Of a stretch of DNA of 64,000 bases, positions 46,831-55,254 are shown piece by piece. Position 1 is the stretch's first letter; the number at the start of each line of letters is the position of its first letter. Both the position numbers and the translations under genes were made by a program. This DNA comes from DASYQD01 sp963837455 (GTDB lineage Bacteria; Acidobacteriota; Thermoanaerobaculia; Multivoradales; JAIOJS01), in assembly GCA_963837455.1 (NCBI GenBank), contig CAWINM010000006.1, positions 186,001 to 250,000 on the forward strand. Reading direction: 5' to 3'. A model generated the notes under the pieces. It did not search any database. It was given only the letters and a program-made list of their open reading frames with translations, and had not been told where the DNA came from.

Positions 46831-47965
46831 ATGACCCGCAACTGCTCTCTCGTCCTGCTCGTCCTGACCCTCGCCGCGGCACCCGCCGTGGCGGCAGACT
46901 TCGTCGTCACCCGCTACGACGACCCCGTCCCGGACGGCTGTGAACCTCTCGACTGCTCGCTGCGCGAGGCGGTGATCGCTGCCAACGAGGCCGCGGACTT
47001 CGACGTCGTCCATCTCTCCGCCGGCGTCTACCAGCTGACCCAGGCAGGAACGCAGGAGGACCTGTCGGCGACGGGAGACCTCGATCTGCTCGAACCGGTG
47101 CGGATCGTCGGCCCCGGGGCGAACATGACGGCGATCGACGCGCTCGGAATCGATCGTCTGATCGAGGTGTGGCCGAATGATGCGGCGGTCGCGAGCGAGC
47201 TGGTCGGGATCACCCTCCGCGGCGGTGGCGCGGCGTCCGGCACCACCGCGATCGAAGTCAGAGGCCCGGTCGATATCGAGGCGTGTGAGATACGCGACAA
47301 CGGCGATCCCGATCAGCAGGGCTTCTCAGCGGTGGACTCGGACCTCGAAGGAGAGATGACGATCCGCCAAACCACGATCGCGGACAACCTCGGCACCGGA
47401 CTCTTCCTCCGGGGTGACGCGACCCTCGAGAACGTCACCATCACGAACGACACGAGAGGGGAGCTCGTTGCGTTCGCCACCAGCCACGTGACCTGTCGAC
47501 ACTGCACCATCCGGCATCCCAATCTCAGCTTCGCGGCGGTCGAATCCGAAGATGGGCTGACCCGGGTCACCCTCGTCAACAGCGTCGTCGTCGGACCGTG
47601 CGCGGCGCTGCAAGGAGGAGCGATCACCTCCTCGGGAGGGAACCTCGAGTCCCCGAACGACTCCTGTGGCTTGGGCCAGGTCGACGACGAGGTGAACGTC
47701 TCGGCCCCGGATCTGCTCCTCGGCAACCTGGCGGACCACGGCGGCACGACGCGGACCTTCCGTCCCCTGCCCGGCAGCCACGCCATCGACACCGCCCGCG
47801 ATGCCGAGAGCCTGACGGTCGACCAGCGGGGCTCGCCGCGACCGCAGACGGCCTGCGACCGGGGCGCCGTCGAGCTCGGGGAGCACGCCGCCCTTCAGCC
47901 CCATCTTCCTCGATGGCTTCGAGCAAGGGAGCACCGGCGCGTGGCGCGTCATCGACAGCCCCTAA
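46831..47965 (+). CDS. Secreted parallel beta-helix protein with DGFE tail, one frameshift
   Basis: A signal peptide (LVLLVLTLAAAPAVAA) is followed by a CSLREAV motif and right-handed beta-helix repeats (VRIVGPGANMTAIDALG, ENVTITNDTRG). The repeats end with NLADHGGTTRTFRPLPGSHA and DQRGSPRPQTACDRGAVEL, typical of choice-of-anchor Q proteins. The frame then breaks in GGGG at 47878-47881. Dropping one G gives STPPFSPIFLDGFEQGSTGA then WRVIDSP and a TAA at 47965. The Asp-Gly-Phe-Glu tail is a recurrent C-terminal signature of exported proteins in this kind of bacterium. Probably an intact surface protein of about 377 residues. Confidence 0.8.
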
Positions 47966-49266
47966 GCGGCGGCGAGGAAGCGGCGCACCTCGTCGAGGAA
48001 GACCCGCCAGGCGGGCTCGGAAGCGAGGAGGAGGTGATTCGCCGAGTCGAGCGAGACGAAGCGGCTGTCCGGGATGCCCGCCGCCAGCCTCCGTCCCTCG
48101 TCGAAGGGGACCGCCTCGTCACGATGGCTGTGGAGCACGATGGTCGGCACGGTGACGCGAGGGAGCAGGGCCTCGATGTCGATCCGGCCGAACTCCTCGA
48201 GGAATCGCAGCGCATTCTCGGTCGACGTCGAGGCGCGCTGGGCGTCGTTGAAGGAGCGCATCTCGTCGGCGCGCGCCTCGGGAACGAAGTGACTGGTCCA
48301 CAGCTGCCGGAACGCGGCGTGGTCGCGGCTCCAACCGAGGCGGGTGGCCTCGACCAGCAGCCGCCGGCGTGCGGTCGCCTCGACCTGGTCGGGGCGGCGC
48401 GCCCAGCCGCGCGCGTAGCCGCCGACCAGGATCATGCGACGGACCCTGCCGGGGTGACGGACGGCGAAGGCGATCGCGACGGCGGCGCCCTGGGAAATGC
48501 CGAGCAGATCGAAGGAGCCGGGCTCGGTCGCCTCGACCACCGCCTCGAGATCGCTCACCCAGGAGTCGAAGTCGAGGGTCGGAACGCTCCAGTCGGAGAG
48601 GCCGGTGCCGCGCTCGTCGTAGCGGACGAGGCGCCGGTCGCGAGACAGCTCGATCAGCCAATGGCGCCAGAGAGGAATCTGGCGATCGAGGTCGAGATGA
48701 CTGAGCCAGTTGGCGGCCTTGACGAGGGTCGGACCGGAACCGAGGGTGGCGTAGGCGAGGCGGACGCGGTCGGGGGTCAGGCAGAACTTGATCTCCTGAT
48801 GGAGGTCCTCTCCCGCTCGGACGGAGGGCTCGGCCACGGCGGGCTCGGCCACGGCGGGTTCGCCCTCATCGAGCTCCTCTTCGACGGGAGCGACGAGCTT
48901 GTAGCCGCAGCGGTGCACCGTCTGGATGACGCGGGGGGCCTGCGCGTCGTCGGCAAGCGCCCTCCGTAGCTCGCTCATCGCGACCTTGACGACCCCCTCC
49001 TCGACGATCCGGGACGACCAGATCTGCTCGAGCAGCTCGTCCTTGGAAACCAGGCGCCCGGGGTTGGCGGCGAGGTAGGCCAGGAGGTCGAAAGCTCGAG
49101 GGCGCAGCGTGATCTCGTCGCCGCCGAGCCTCACCGAGTGCGCCGCGAGGTCGAGCCGGTAGGGGCCGACCATGAAGACCCGGCGCAGCCTGGTCCGAGG
49201 CTCGGCGGACCCCTCCTCCCCAGGGAGCTCGACAGGCGGCCCCTGCGGATCGGGCTGACGGCTCAC
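47962..49266 (-). CDS. Winged-helix regulator fused to alpha/beta hydrolase
   Basis: A 434-residue protein. Residues 30-128 form an OmpR/ToxR-type winged helix (GDEITLRPRAFDLLAYLAAN, VVKVAMSELRRALADD, IQTVHRCGYKL). A short Glu/Pro/Ala repeat links it to an alpha/beta hydrolase (about 158-434). Its nucleophile elbow is GISQGA (Ser258), with the acid in HSHRDEAVPFDEG and the His in DSANHLLL. Such fusions resemble regulators in which a hydrolase-like domain binds or degrades the signal. The target promoter is unknown. It converges with the beta-helix gene and their stop codons overlap (CTAA). Confidence 0.87.
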   Translation of the reverse strand: MSRQPDPQGPPVELPGEEGSAEPRTRLRRVFMVGPYRLDLAAHSVRLGGDEITLRPRAFDLLAYLAANPGRLVSKDELLEQIWSSRIVEEGVVKVAMSELRRALADDAQAPRVIQTVHRCGYKLVAPVEEELDEGEPAVAEPAVAEPSVRAGEDLHQEIKFCLTPDRVRLAYATLGSGPTLVKAANWLSHLDLDRQIPLWRHWLIELSRDRRLVRYDERGTGLSDWSVPTLDFDSWVSDLEAVVEATEPGSFDLLGISQGAAVAIAFAVRHPGRVRRMILVGGYARGWARRPDQVEATARRRLLVEATRLGWSRDHAAFRQLWTSHFVPEARADEMRSFNDAQRASTSTENALRFLEEFGRIDIEALLPRVTVPTIVLHSHRDEAVPFDEGRRLAAGIPDSRFVSLDSANHLLLASEPAWRVFLDEVRRFLAAA

Positions 49267-49323
49267 TCGCCCCCCTTTCGTCTGAACGGGGGACGATTCT
49301 ACAGGCTCTCCGAGGTCTTCGGC

Positions 49324-49770
49324 CTAAGGCTCCGCCGTGATCGCCGTCTCGTCGAGCACGTCGAAGCCCTCGCGCTGAGCGGCCACCGTAAGACGCGGAT
49401 CGAGGCAGACGAGGCGAAGCGAGGGGGGCCGGCCCTCGGCGGCGACGAACGCGGCCGCGAGCTGCAGGGCGTCGGCGGCACGCAGGTCGTGCACGCGCAG
49501 GAAGCGCCTGGCCGTCTCCTTGACCAGCGCCACTGGCTCGATCTCGAACCAGCCGGCGGCCAGCGCATCCAGCCGCCCAAACGCCTGGCTGGTGCCGCTG
49601 GCGCCCAGGGCTCCCGAGCGCTCGAGGCGGGCCAGCGCAGAGGCGCACTCGACCGCGCTGCCCCACCAGGCGATCATGTCCTTGTCCTCGGCGGCGAGTC
49701 GGGTGAGGACGGCACTGGATGCCTCTTGCACGAGGAGCGGGACGAGCGCGGAGCTGTCCCAGAAGCTCAC
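49324..49770 (-). CDS. VapC-like PIN-domain toxin
   Basis: A 148-residue PIN-domain protein: first acidic residue in MSFWDSSALVPLL (Asp5), further conserved acids in GSAVECASALARL and RAADALQLAAA, and CLDPRL near the end. PIN toxins are Mg-dependent RNases. Its ATG overlaps the antitoxin stop (ATGA, 49770-49767), the usual coupled arrangement. It has no visible truncation. Confidence 0.88.
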   Translation of the reverse strand: MSFWDSSALVPLLVQEASSAVLTRLAAEDKDMIAWWGSAVECASALARLERSGALGASGTSQAFGRLDALAAGWFEIEPVALVKETARRFLRVHDLRAADALQLAAAFVAAEGRPPSLRLVCLDPRLTVAAQREGFDVLDETAITAEP

Positions 49771-50063
49771 CGCGTGCTCCGGCGCTCCTCGAGCAGGGCC
49801 GCCACGCCGCTGGCGCCCTCGGCGAGGCGCGGCGGCGGCTCACGCAACCAGCGGGCGTTGCGACGCTGCCGCGGGCGCCGCAGCACTCCCTGCCTCTCCA
49901 GCCGGGCGAAACGGCCTTGCGCGTCGACGTCTCCCTCGAGCGCGGATTCGAGGCGGGCGACCGGCCTTCCGCGATCGAGGATGAGCACGGTCTCGCCCTG
50001 GCGCACCCGATCCACCAGCGCGCTCAGGTTGTTCTTCGTTTCGGTCAAGGAGGCCTTTTTCAT
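49767..50063 (-). CDS. Phd/YefM-family antitoxin
   Basis: A 98-residue protein starting MKKASLTETKNNLSALVDRV and continuing GETVLILDRGRPVARLE, the Phd/YefM DNA-binding fold. The C-terminal half is Arg/Glu-rich and probably wraps the toxin. It is cotranscribed with and overlaps the PIN toxin gene. Its first 51 bases recur as a relic at 43666-43716. Confidence 0.88.
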   Translation of the reverse strand: MKKASLTETKNNLSALVDRVRQGETVLILDRGRPVARLESALEGDVDAQGRFARLERQGVLRRPRQRRNARWLREPPPRLAEGASGVAALLEERRSTR

Positions 50064-50481
50064 CTGGCTATTCTAGCTGGTCCGCTCATGGCGATCTCTA
50101 TCAAGCGTTCCACCTCGGCCCACTGCAGCCGAGCTGGAGGTAGTGAGGCGGATTCTCGGCGGGGCCTGCGCCGGGAGAGTGGCCGGTGGCGTTAGGGCGA
50201 GCGGCGTAGCCAGCTGATCCTGGGCCAGCTGCTGCCATCTGACAGGGGCCCACCGGCAGTCCGCACCGGCGGAGGCGCGCACCCGCCGCCGCGTCACGCG
50301 GGAAGCGGGTGCGCCGGCACCGGAGCGATCCACCAACCCGCTCTTGGTGCGCCCCGCCCCACCCTTTGGTGGGGCCGACACCTCCTGCCGGCAGGGGGCG
50401 ACACCCCGCCTCGACAATGGCCCGAGCAGACAGTCGCGGGTGGGCCCTCCAGGTCCCCCGCGGCGGTCGGAGGAGGTCGCC

Positions 50482-51246
50482 ATGCTCGAGCCGGCAGCCA
50501 GCCTCGTCACGCTCGCCTTCACCCTGGCGCTCAGCGGGCTGCCCCCAGTCGTGCCGGCCGCGGCGCCGGCGATGGCCCCCGGACCGCTCCTCCTGCGCCT
50601 CGAGCCGGTCAAGATCCCGGCGGCGCAGCTGCAGGCCGCGGTGGACACCTGGCGCCGTGGCTGTGCCGGGGCGCTGGGCGGCCGTCTCCCGGACCTCGTC
50701 CTCGCCGGCCCCGGCGTGCCGGTAACGGTGAAGCGCTGGCCCGACTCGTCGTCACGCAACGGCCGCTGTGGCCAGACCACGCGCAAGCTCGTTAACGGGA
50801 GGCTGGTCGCCGCCTCGATCGAGATCTTCGCCCGCCAGAACGACGGCACTCCCTGCTTCCCGCTCAGCGACGAGCTGGCCCACGAGATCGGCCACGTGCT
50901 GGGGCTCGACGACAGCCACTGGGGCGTCCCCGGCTCGATCATGGGGCCGCGACTGCGCGGCCATCGCCGCGAGGTCAGCGGCGAGGAGTGCGCCGCCGCC
51001 GGCGTGCTCACCGCCCCCCAGCCGGCCTGGCCGCAGGTCGCGTTCGAGCTGCCTGCCATCCCCGGCCTGTCGATGCTGGAGGCCCCGCGCAACGCTCAGG
51101 TGACAGCCCGGACCTTCCTGCACCGGCGACCGCGAGCTCCGGGCGCCTCGAGGGCTCCCCAGCTCACGCCGCTTCGACGGCCGAGGTCCGCCGGACCTAC
51201 TCGATCTCCAGCTCGCGGACGAAGATCGCGCGCCGCAGTGGCGTGA
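50482..51246 (+). CDS. Exported matrixin-like zinc metalloprotease
   Basis: The start is ATG 50482 behind GGAGGAGG. A signal peptide (VTLAFTLALSGLPPVVPAAA region) is followed by a compact protease domain. The zinc motif is DELAHEIGHVLGLDDSHWG (His-Glu-x-x-His-x-x-Gly-x-x-Asp), then a Met-turn-like GSIMGPRL. Cysteines (RRGC, GRCGQ, TPCFP, EECAA) suggest two disulfides. The last 45 residues are arginine-rich and overlap the convergent gene by 50 bases, so a frameshift near 51100 or a nonfunctional tail is possible. Substrate unknown. Confidence 0.8.
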   Translation: MLEPAASLVTLAFTLALSGLPPVVPAAAPAMAPGPLLLRLEPVKIPAAQLQAAVDTWRRGCAGALGGRLPDLVLAGPGVPVTVKRWPDSSSRNGRCGQTTRKLVNGRLVAASIEIFARQNDGTPCFPLSDELAHEIGHVLGLDDSHWGVPGSIMGPRLRGHRREVSGEECAAAGVLTAPQPAWPQVAFELPAIPGLSMLEAPRNAQVTARTFLHRRPRAPGASRAPQLTPLRRPRSAGPTRSPARGRRSRAAVA

Positions 51247-52125
51247 CCTCGGGCTCCAGCAGCGACCAGGCCAGCCAGATGCGTCCCGAACCGGAGGTGC
51301 CCAGCTCGGCGCTGTCGACCACCGGCGGCGCGGCGCACACCGGCTCGGTGCCCGGCCTGGCGTCAGCAGCGACCGCCCGCACCCAGACCCCACAGCCAGC
51401 AAGAGGATAGGTCGACCAGCCGACGATCGCCTCGCCCGATCGCCTCATGGCCGCGCCGAAGCTGCCGAACACTCGACCGTCTGCTGGCAGCTCGGCAACG
51501 ACCCTCCAACCGCGAAGTCGGGAGGGACTGGGGCCGCTGCGCGCCGCGAGCCGCAGGCGCTCGCTCGCCAGGATGGCGACCTCCATCACCGCGCCGCGGC
51601 CCGAGGTCACCAGACGGCCGCCGCGGCCGCGGGCGCTCTCGAGTCGCCGGCCGGTGGCGTCGAACCACTCGATCCAGTCGTCACCATGGGCGTTGCGGCT
51701 CGCCAACTGCACGCCACCGCGGAACGGCACGGCCTGCCGCGGTACGCCGGTCCCCGCCACCAGGTGCTGGCGCCGGAGGTGTCCCTCTGCGTCCCAGCGA
51801 CCGAAGTAGGTTGCCCCCTTGACGCTGAAGAAGCCGATGGCGGCGCCGAAGCCGTCACCGACGAGGACCGGGGCCCCACGGCTGGTGCTCTGCCAGACGT
51901 AGCGCTCGCCATCGCGGACGAAGGCGCGGGAGACGCGGCACCAGCCTGCCGATCGCGGCGTACACGGCGCTGCCGACGAGCTGCGGCTCGCCCACCAAGC
52001 GCACGCTGGGCGGCGTGGAAGGGGCGAGGCTCCAGGCCCCCGGCGACGGAGCCGGCCGCAACAGCATGGCAGCGCCGAGCCCGGCGATGATGGCAAAGGG
52101 GGGCCAGCGGCACGGCGGTGCTCAT
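51197..52125 (-). CDS. Membrane-anchored beta-propeller-like protein, two frameshifts
   Basis: Starting at ATG 52125, MSTAVPLAP would run into FAIIAGLGAAMLLRPA (a membrane anchor) if one C is removed from the C6 run at about 52098-52103. A second change near 51940 joins GEPQLVGSAVYAAIGRLV to SRAFVRDGERYVWQS. The remainder (GFFSVKGATYFGRWDAEGHL, FRGGVQLASRNAHGDDWIEW, DSAELGTSGSGRIWLAWSLL) has a repeating strand pattern suggestive of a beta-propeller. I do not recognise a family. The two small indels suggest sequence error in an intact gene. Convergent with the metalloprotease gene. Confidence 0.6.
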
Positions 52126-52353
52126 TCGGGGGCTACGACGCCTCACCCCAGCAGCTGGCAATCCCGGCACCCCGCCATGTCTCATCGCCTCGAGTGATCC
52201 CCGCGTCCCCGAGTTGGGGGCCTCGGCGCAGCCGAGCTCGGACGCATCCCCACTGGCAGGTCGGCCGACTCGCCCCCTCCATCCAGATCCTCTCGTCACG
52301 GCTCGGCTCCCGGCCACCGGCGGTAAGCTGCCGTCGACCCAAAGGAGACGCAC

Positions 52354-52971
52354 ATGTCCTTCTTCCACCACCCGAATCCGGCAAAGCTGGCGGCAAACCA
52401 GGACCTGCACGGGCTGTTCGTGTGCGTCACCGGCAAGGACCAGGCGGTCGCGCACCAGGCAGCACCGCTGCTGGCCGCGCTCGCGGACGACCTCGACGGC
52501 GCTCCCGGAACGCACGAGGTGGTGCGAGATCTGGAGAGCGACGCCCAGCCGACGGCGATCCACGCCCTCGCCTGCATGCTGCGCCACGGCTTCGATCGCA
52601 CCACCCGCGTCAAGACCGACGCGGCGCTGTCGATGTACCGGCTGCACGCGCTCGGCGAGCTGCAGGCGATCCTCGCCGAGGTTCGTGAGAGTGAGCACCA
52701 GGGCGGAGCGCTGCACGCGGCCCTCTCGCGCCTGCTGCTCGCCGCGGCGGTGCGGGGGCACGACCTGGCAATGGTGCAGTTTCTGCTCGTGAACGGCTGC
52801 TTCGGCGAGGCGGGGGAGGTCGCCCCTGCAGTCGAGCTGCTGGGCGATTCGGGGGACCCTGACGTCATCGCGCAGGTAGTGGCCGATCCCGCCCTCTTCT
52901 CCGCAGCCGTCAGGCAGGCCGGCGCGGCGGCCTCCACTGCGAGCGCGGCGACCAGCAAGCCCTCGACCTAG
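52354..52971 (+). CDS. Hypothetical alpha-helical protein
   Basis: A 205-residue soluble protein behind AAAGGAGA. It is helical throughout (HQAAPLLAALADDLDGA, IHALACMLRHGFDRTT, LHAALSRLLLAAAVRGHDLA), with a low-complexity Ala/Ser tail. No motif or family is recognised. It lies 150 bases before the papain/hydrolase fusion on the same strand. Confidence 0.65.
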   Translation: MSFFHHPNPAKLAANQDLHGLFVCVTGKDQAVAHQAAPLLAALADDLDGAPGTHEVVRDLESDAQPTAIHALACMLRHGFDRTTRVKTDAALSMYRLHALGELQAILAEVRESEHQGGALHAALSRLLLAAAVRGHDLAMVQFLLVNGCFGEAGEVAPAVELLGDSGDPDVIAQVVADPALFSAAVRQAGAAASTASAATSKPST

Positions 52972-53121
52972 CTCGCCGGTTCCGCTGACGGGGCCGCAGC
53001 GGGGGCCGCCAGCGTCGGCGGCGCGGCGAATTCGCCGCCGCGTGTCCGTCTAAACCACCAAGCTCCGTCGGCGAGTGCGAGCAACCCCGCCGCCGACCGC
53101 CGGCGCCGCGAGGAGGCCGCC

Positions 53122-55176
53122 ATGAGCTCCCAGGCCAAGCAGCCCAAGCGTCCCGTCGCCCCCGACCCGGTCGACTTTCGCGACCGCATCTACCTCCCTT
53201 CGGTGGTCAGGGCTCCCGCCCCCAAGCACGACTCGCTGGCCAGCCTCGATCAGCGCCTGGGCGCCGGGCTGCCGGTGCTCGACCAGGGCAACACCAACGC
53301 CTGCACGGGTTTCGCGCTCGCCAACGTCGTCAACTACCTGCGCCGGGTGTGCGGGCTCGAGCCCGACGCCGACATCTCGGCCTTCATGCTCTACTCGATG
53401 GCCCGTCGGTACGACGAGTTCCCGGGCTCGGCGAAGAAGGACAGCGGCTCGAGCGTGCGCGGCGCCCTCAAGGGGTGGTTCCGGCACGGGGCGGCGGCGG
53501 CGGCCTGCTGGTCCAACGACCATGAGGCGATGCCGCCGCCCAACCTGAAGCATCCCGACCAGGACTGGTGGTTCGACGCCGTGAACCGGCCACTCGGCGC
53601 GTACTACCGTATCGAAGGCCACTCCATCCCCGACATTCACGTCGCGCTCTCCGAGGTCGGCGTCGCCTACGCCAGCGCGATCTGTCACGGCGGCTGGGAC
53701 GCCGGCTTCGAGGCCAAGCCCCCGCAGGGGCGGGACAAGCACCGGCACGAGGGTGAGATCTGGGAGATCCCGCTCCAGGCGGCGCGGCCCGACGACGGCG
53801 GCCACGCCTTCCTCATCTACGGCTACGACAGCGCCGGCTTCCTGATCCTCAACTCCTGGGGCGAGGGGTGGGGGACGGCGGGCCGCGCCCGCCTGCGCTA
53901 CGAGGACTGGACCGCCAACGCCATGGACTGCTGGGTGGCGCAGCTCGGCGTCGTCACCCGCGAGCACCTCGAGGTGGCCGAGGCCGGGGGGCTGCGCGTC
54001 AAGGCGGGCAAGGTGACGCTGTCGCAGGACGCCGTCCTGCGCGACCGCGAGATTGCTCCCTTCGTCATCGACATGGAGAACAACGGCCGGCTCTCCGACA
54101 GCGGCCGCTTCCGCACCCACCGCGACGACATCCAGTCGCTGCTCACCGACCTGGTGCGCAAGGCGCGCGCCGACTGGAAGCTCGCGCCCACCGACCCCAT
54201 CGACGTGGCGATCTACGCGCACGGCGGCCTCACCTCCGAGGACGGAGCGGCGGAGACGGCGGCACGCTGGATTCCGGCGCTCTACCAGAACCGCATCTTC
54301 CCGATCTTCTTCTTCTGGGAGACCGACCTGATGGCGACCCTGGCCAACATGGTCGACGACGCGCTCACCGGGCAGCCGCGGCCGACCGCCGGCGTGCTCG
54401 CCAAGCTCGGAGACTGGTGGGACCGCCGCCTCGAGCGCCTGCTGGCGCGCCCCGGCACCGCGGTATGGGGCGAGATGAAGGAGAACGGCGCGCAGATCTC
54501 CCTCAACCCGCAAGGTGGCGCGCAGCTCCTCTACTCGATCAACGCCGCGCTCAAGCCCCGACCGCTGGCGCCGGCGACGACGCGCCTGCACCTCATCGGC
54601 CACTCGGCAGGGGCGATCGTCCACTGCCACCTGGCGAGCCGTCTCGCCACCGCCGGCTGGCGCTTCGAGACGGTGAGCTTCATGGCGCCGGCGGTGCGGG
54701 TGGACGTCTTCGAACGGACGCTCCTGCCCCAGCTCCAGAACGGCAACGTCGGTCACTACCTGCAGCTCCACCTGCAGGACACCGCCGAGCAGCAGGACAC
54801 CACCTGCCGCCCGATCCTCGGCTACGGGCGCTCGCTGCTCTACCTGGTCTCGGAGTCGTTCGAGGGCGGCAAGCGGACGCCCATCCTCGGCATGGAGACG
54901 TACTTCGCCGCGCACGTGGCGCCGCTCGCGCTCGCCAACGTGAAGGCGCAGACGCCGGCGGACCTCGCCTCGGCGGTCGCCACCCACGGCGGTTTCGACG
55001 ACGACAACGTGGTGCGCGCGGCCGTCATCAAGGAGATCCGCAGGGGCGCACCGGCACCCGCCGTGGGCAGCGGCCGGCCGACGGCGGCGCGGCGCGCAGG
55101 GCGGAGCGGCCGTGCCAAGCCACCCCAGGCTTCCGGGACCGCCCGGCGCTCGGCCGCGCGCCGGCCTCGCGGCTGA
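53122..55176 (+). CDS. Papain-fold cysteine peptidase fused to alpha/beta hydrolase
   Basis: A 684-residue protein without a signal peptide. Residues 15-280 are a C1A-type peptidase: oxyanion Gln55 and nucleophile Cys61 in DQGNTNACTGFALANVV, His228 in DGGHAFLIYGYD, Asn244 in ILNSWGEGWG. Residues 350-600 form an alpha/beta hydrolase with nucleophile elbow LIGHSAGAIVH (Ser495) and an aromatic FFFWE segment. The last 45 residues are basic (Arg/Ala/Pro), possibly DNA- or surface-binding. Both catalytic sites look complete. Physiological role is unknown; an effector or a self-processing lipase are possible. Confidence 0.82.
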   Translation: MSSQAKQPKRPVAPDPVDFRDRIYLPSVVRAPAPKHDSLASLDQRLGAGLPVLDQGNTNACTGFALANVVNYLRRVCGLEPDADISAFMLYSMARRYDEFPGSAKKDSGSSVRGALKGWFRHGAAAAACWSNDHEAMPPPNLKHPDQDWWFDAVNRPLGAYYRIEGHSIPDIHVALSEVGVAYASAICHGGWDAGFEAKPPQGRDKHRHEGEIWEIPLQAARPDDGGHAFLIYGYDSAGFLILNSWGEGWGTAGRARLRYEDWTANAMDCWVAQLGVVTREHLEVAEAGGLRVKAGKVTLSQDAVLRDREIAPFVIDMENNGRLSDSGRFRTHRDDIQSLLTDLVRKARADWKLAPTDPIDVAIYAHGGLTSEDGAAETAARWIPALYQNRIFPIFFFWETDLMATLANMVDDALTGQPRPTAGVLAKLGDWWDRRLERLLARPGTAVWGEMKENGAQISLNPQGGAQLLYSINAALKPRPLAPATTRLHLIGHSAGAIVHCHLASRLATAGWRFETVSFMAPAVRVDVFERTLLPQLQNGNVGHYLQLHLQDTAEQQDTTCRPILGYGRSLLYLVSESFEGGKRTPILGMETYFAAHVAPLALANVKAQTPADLASAVATHGGFDDDNVVRAAVIKEIRRGAPAPAVGSGRPTAARRAGRSGRAKPPQASGTARRSAARRPRG

Positions 55177-55254
55177 TCCGTCACCGGCGGCCGCCACGAA
55201 CGGACGTCGGCGGTTGCCCCGGCGGCGCGCGGCGACCAAGCCGCTGTTGCGTCC

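Noticed and set aside
47966..48969. Extension of the beta-helix protein into a 712-residue product
   Set aside because: The extension after 47881 is antisense to the winged-helix/hydrolase gene; the true end appears in another frame at 47965.
52985..53065. GCGGCGAATTCGCCGC palindrome as a terminator
   Set aside because: It is a loop-less 16-bp palindrome, would not form a stable hairpin with a normal loop, and has no T tract.
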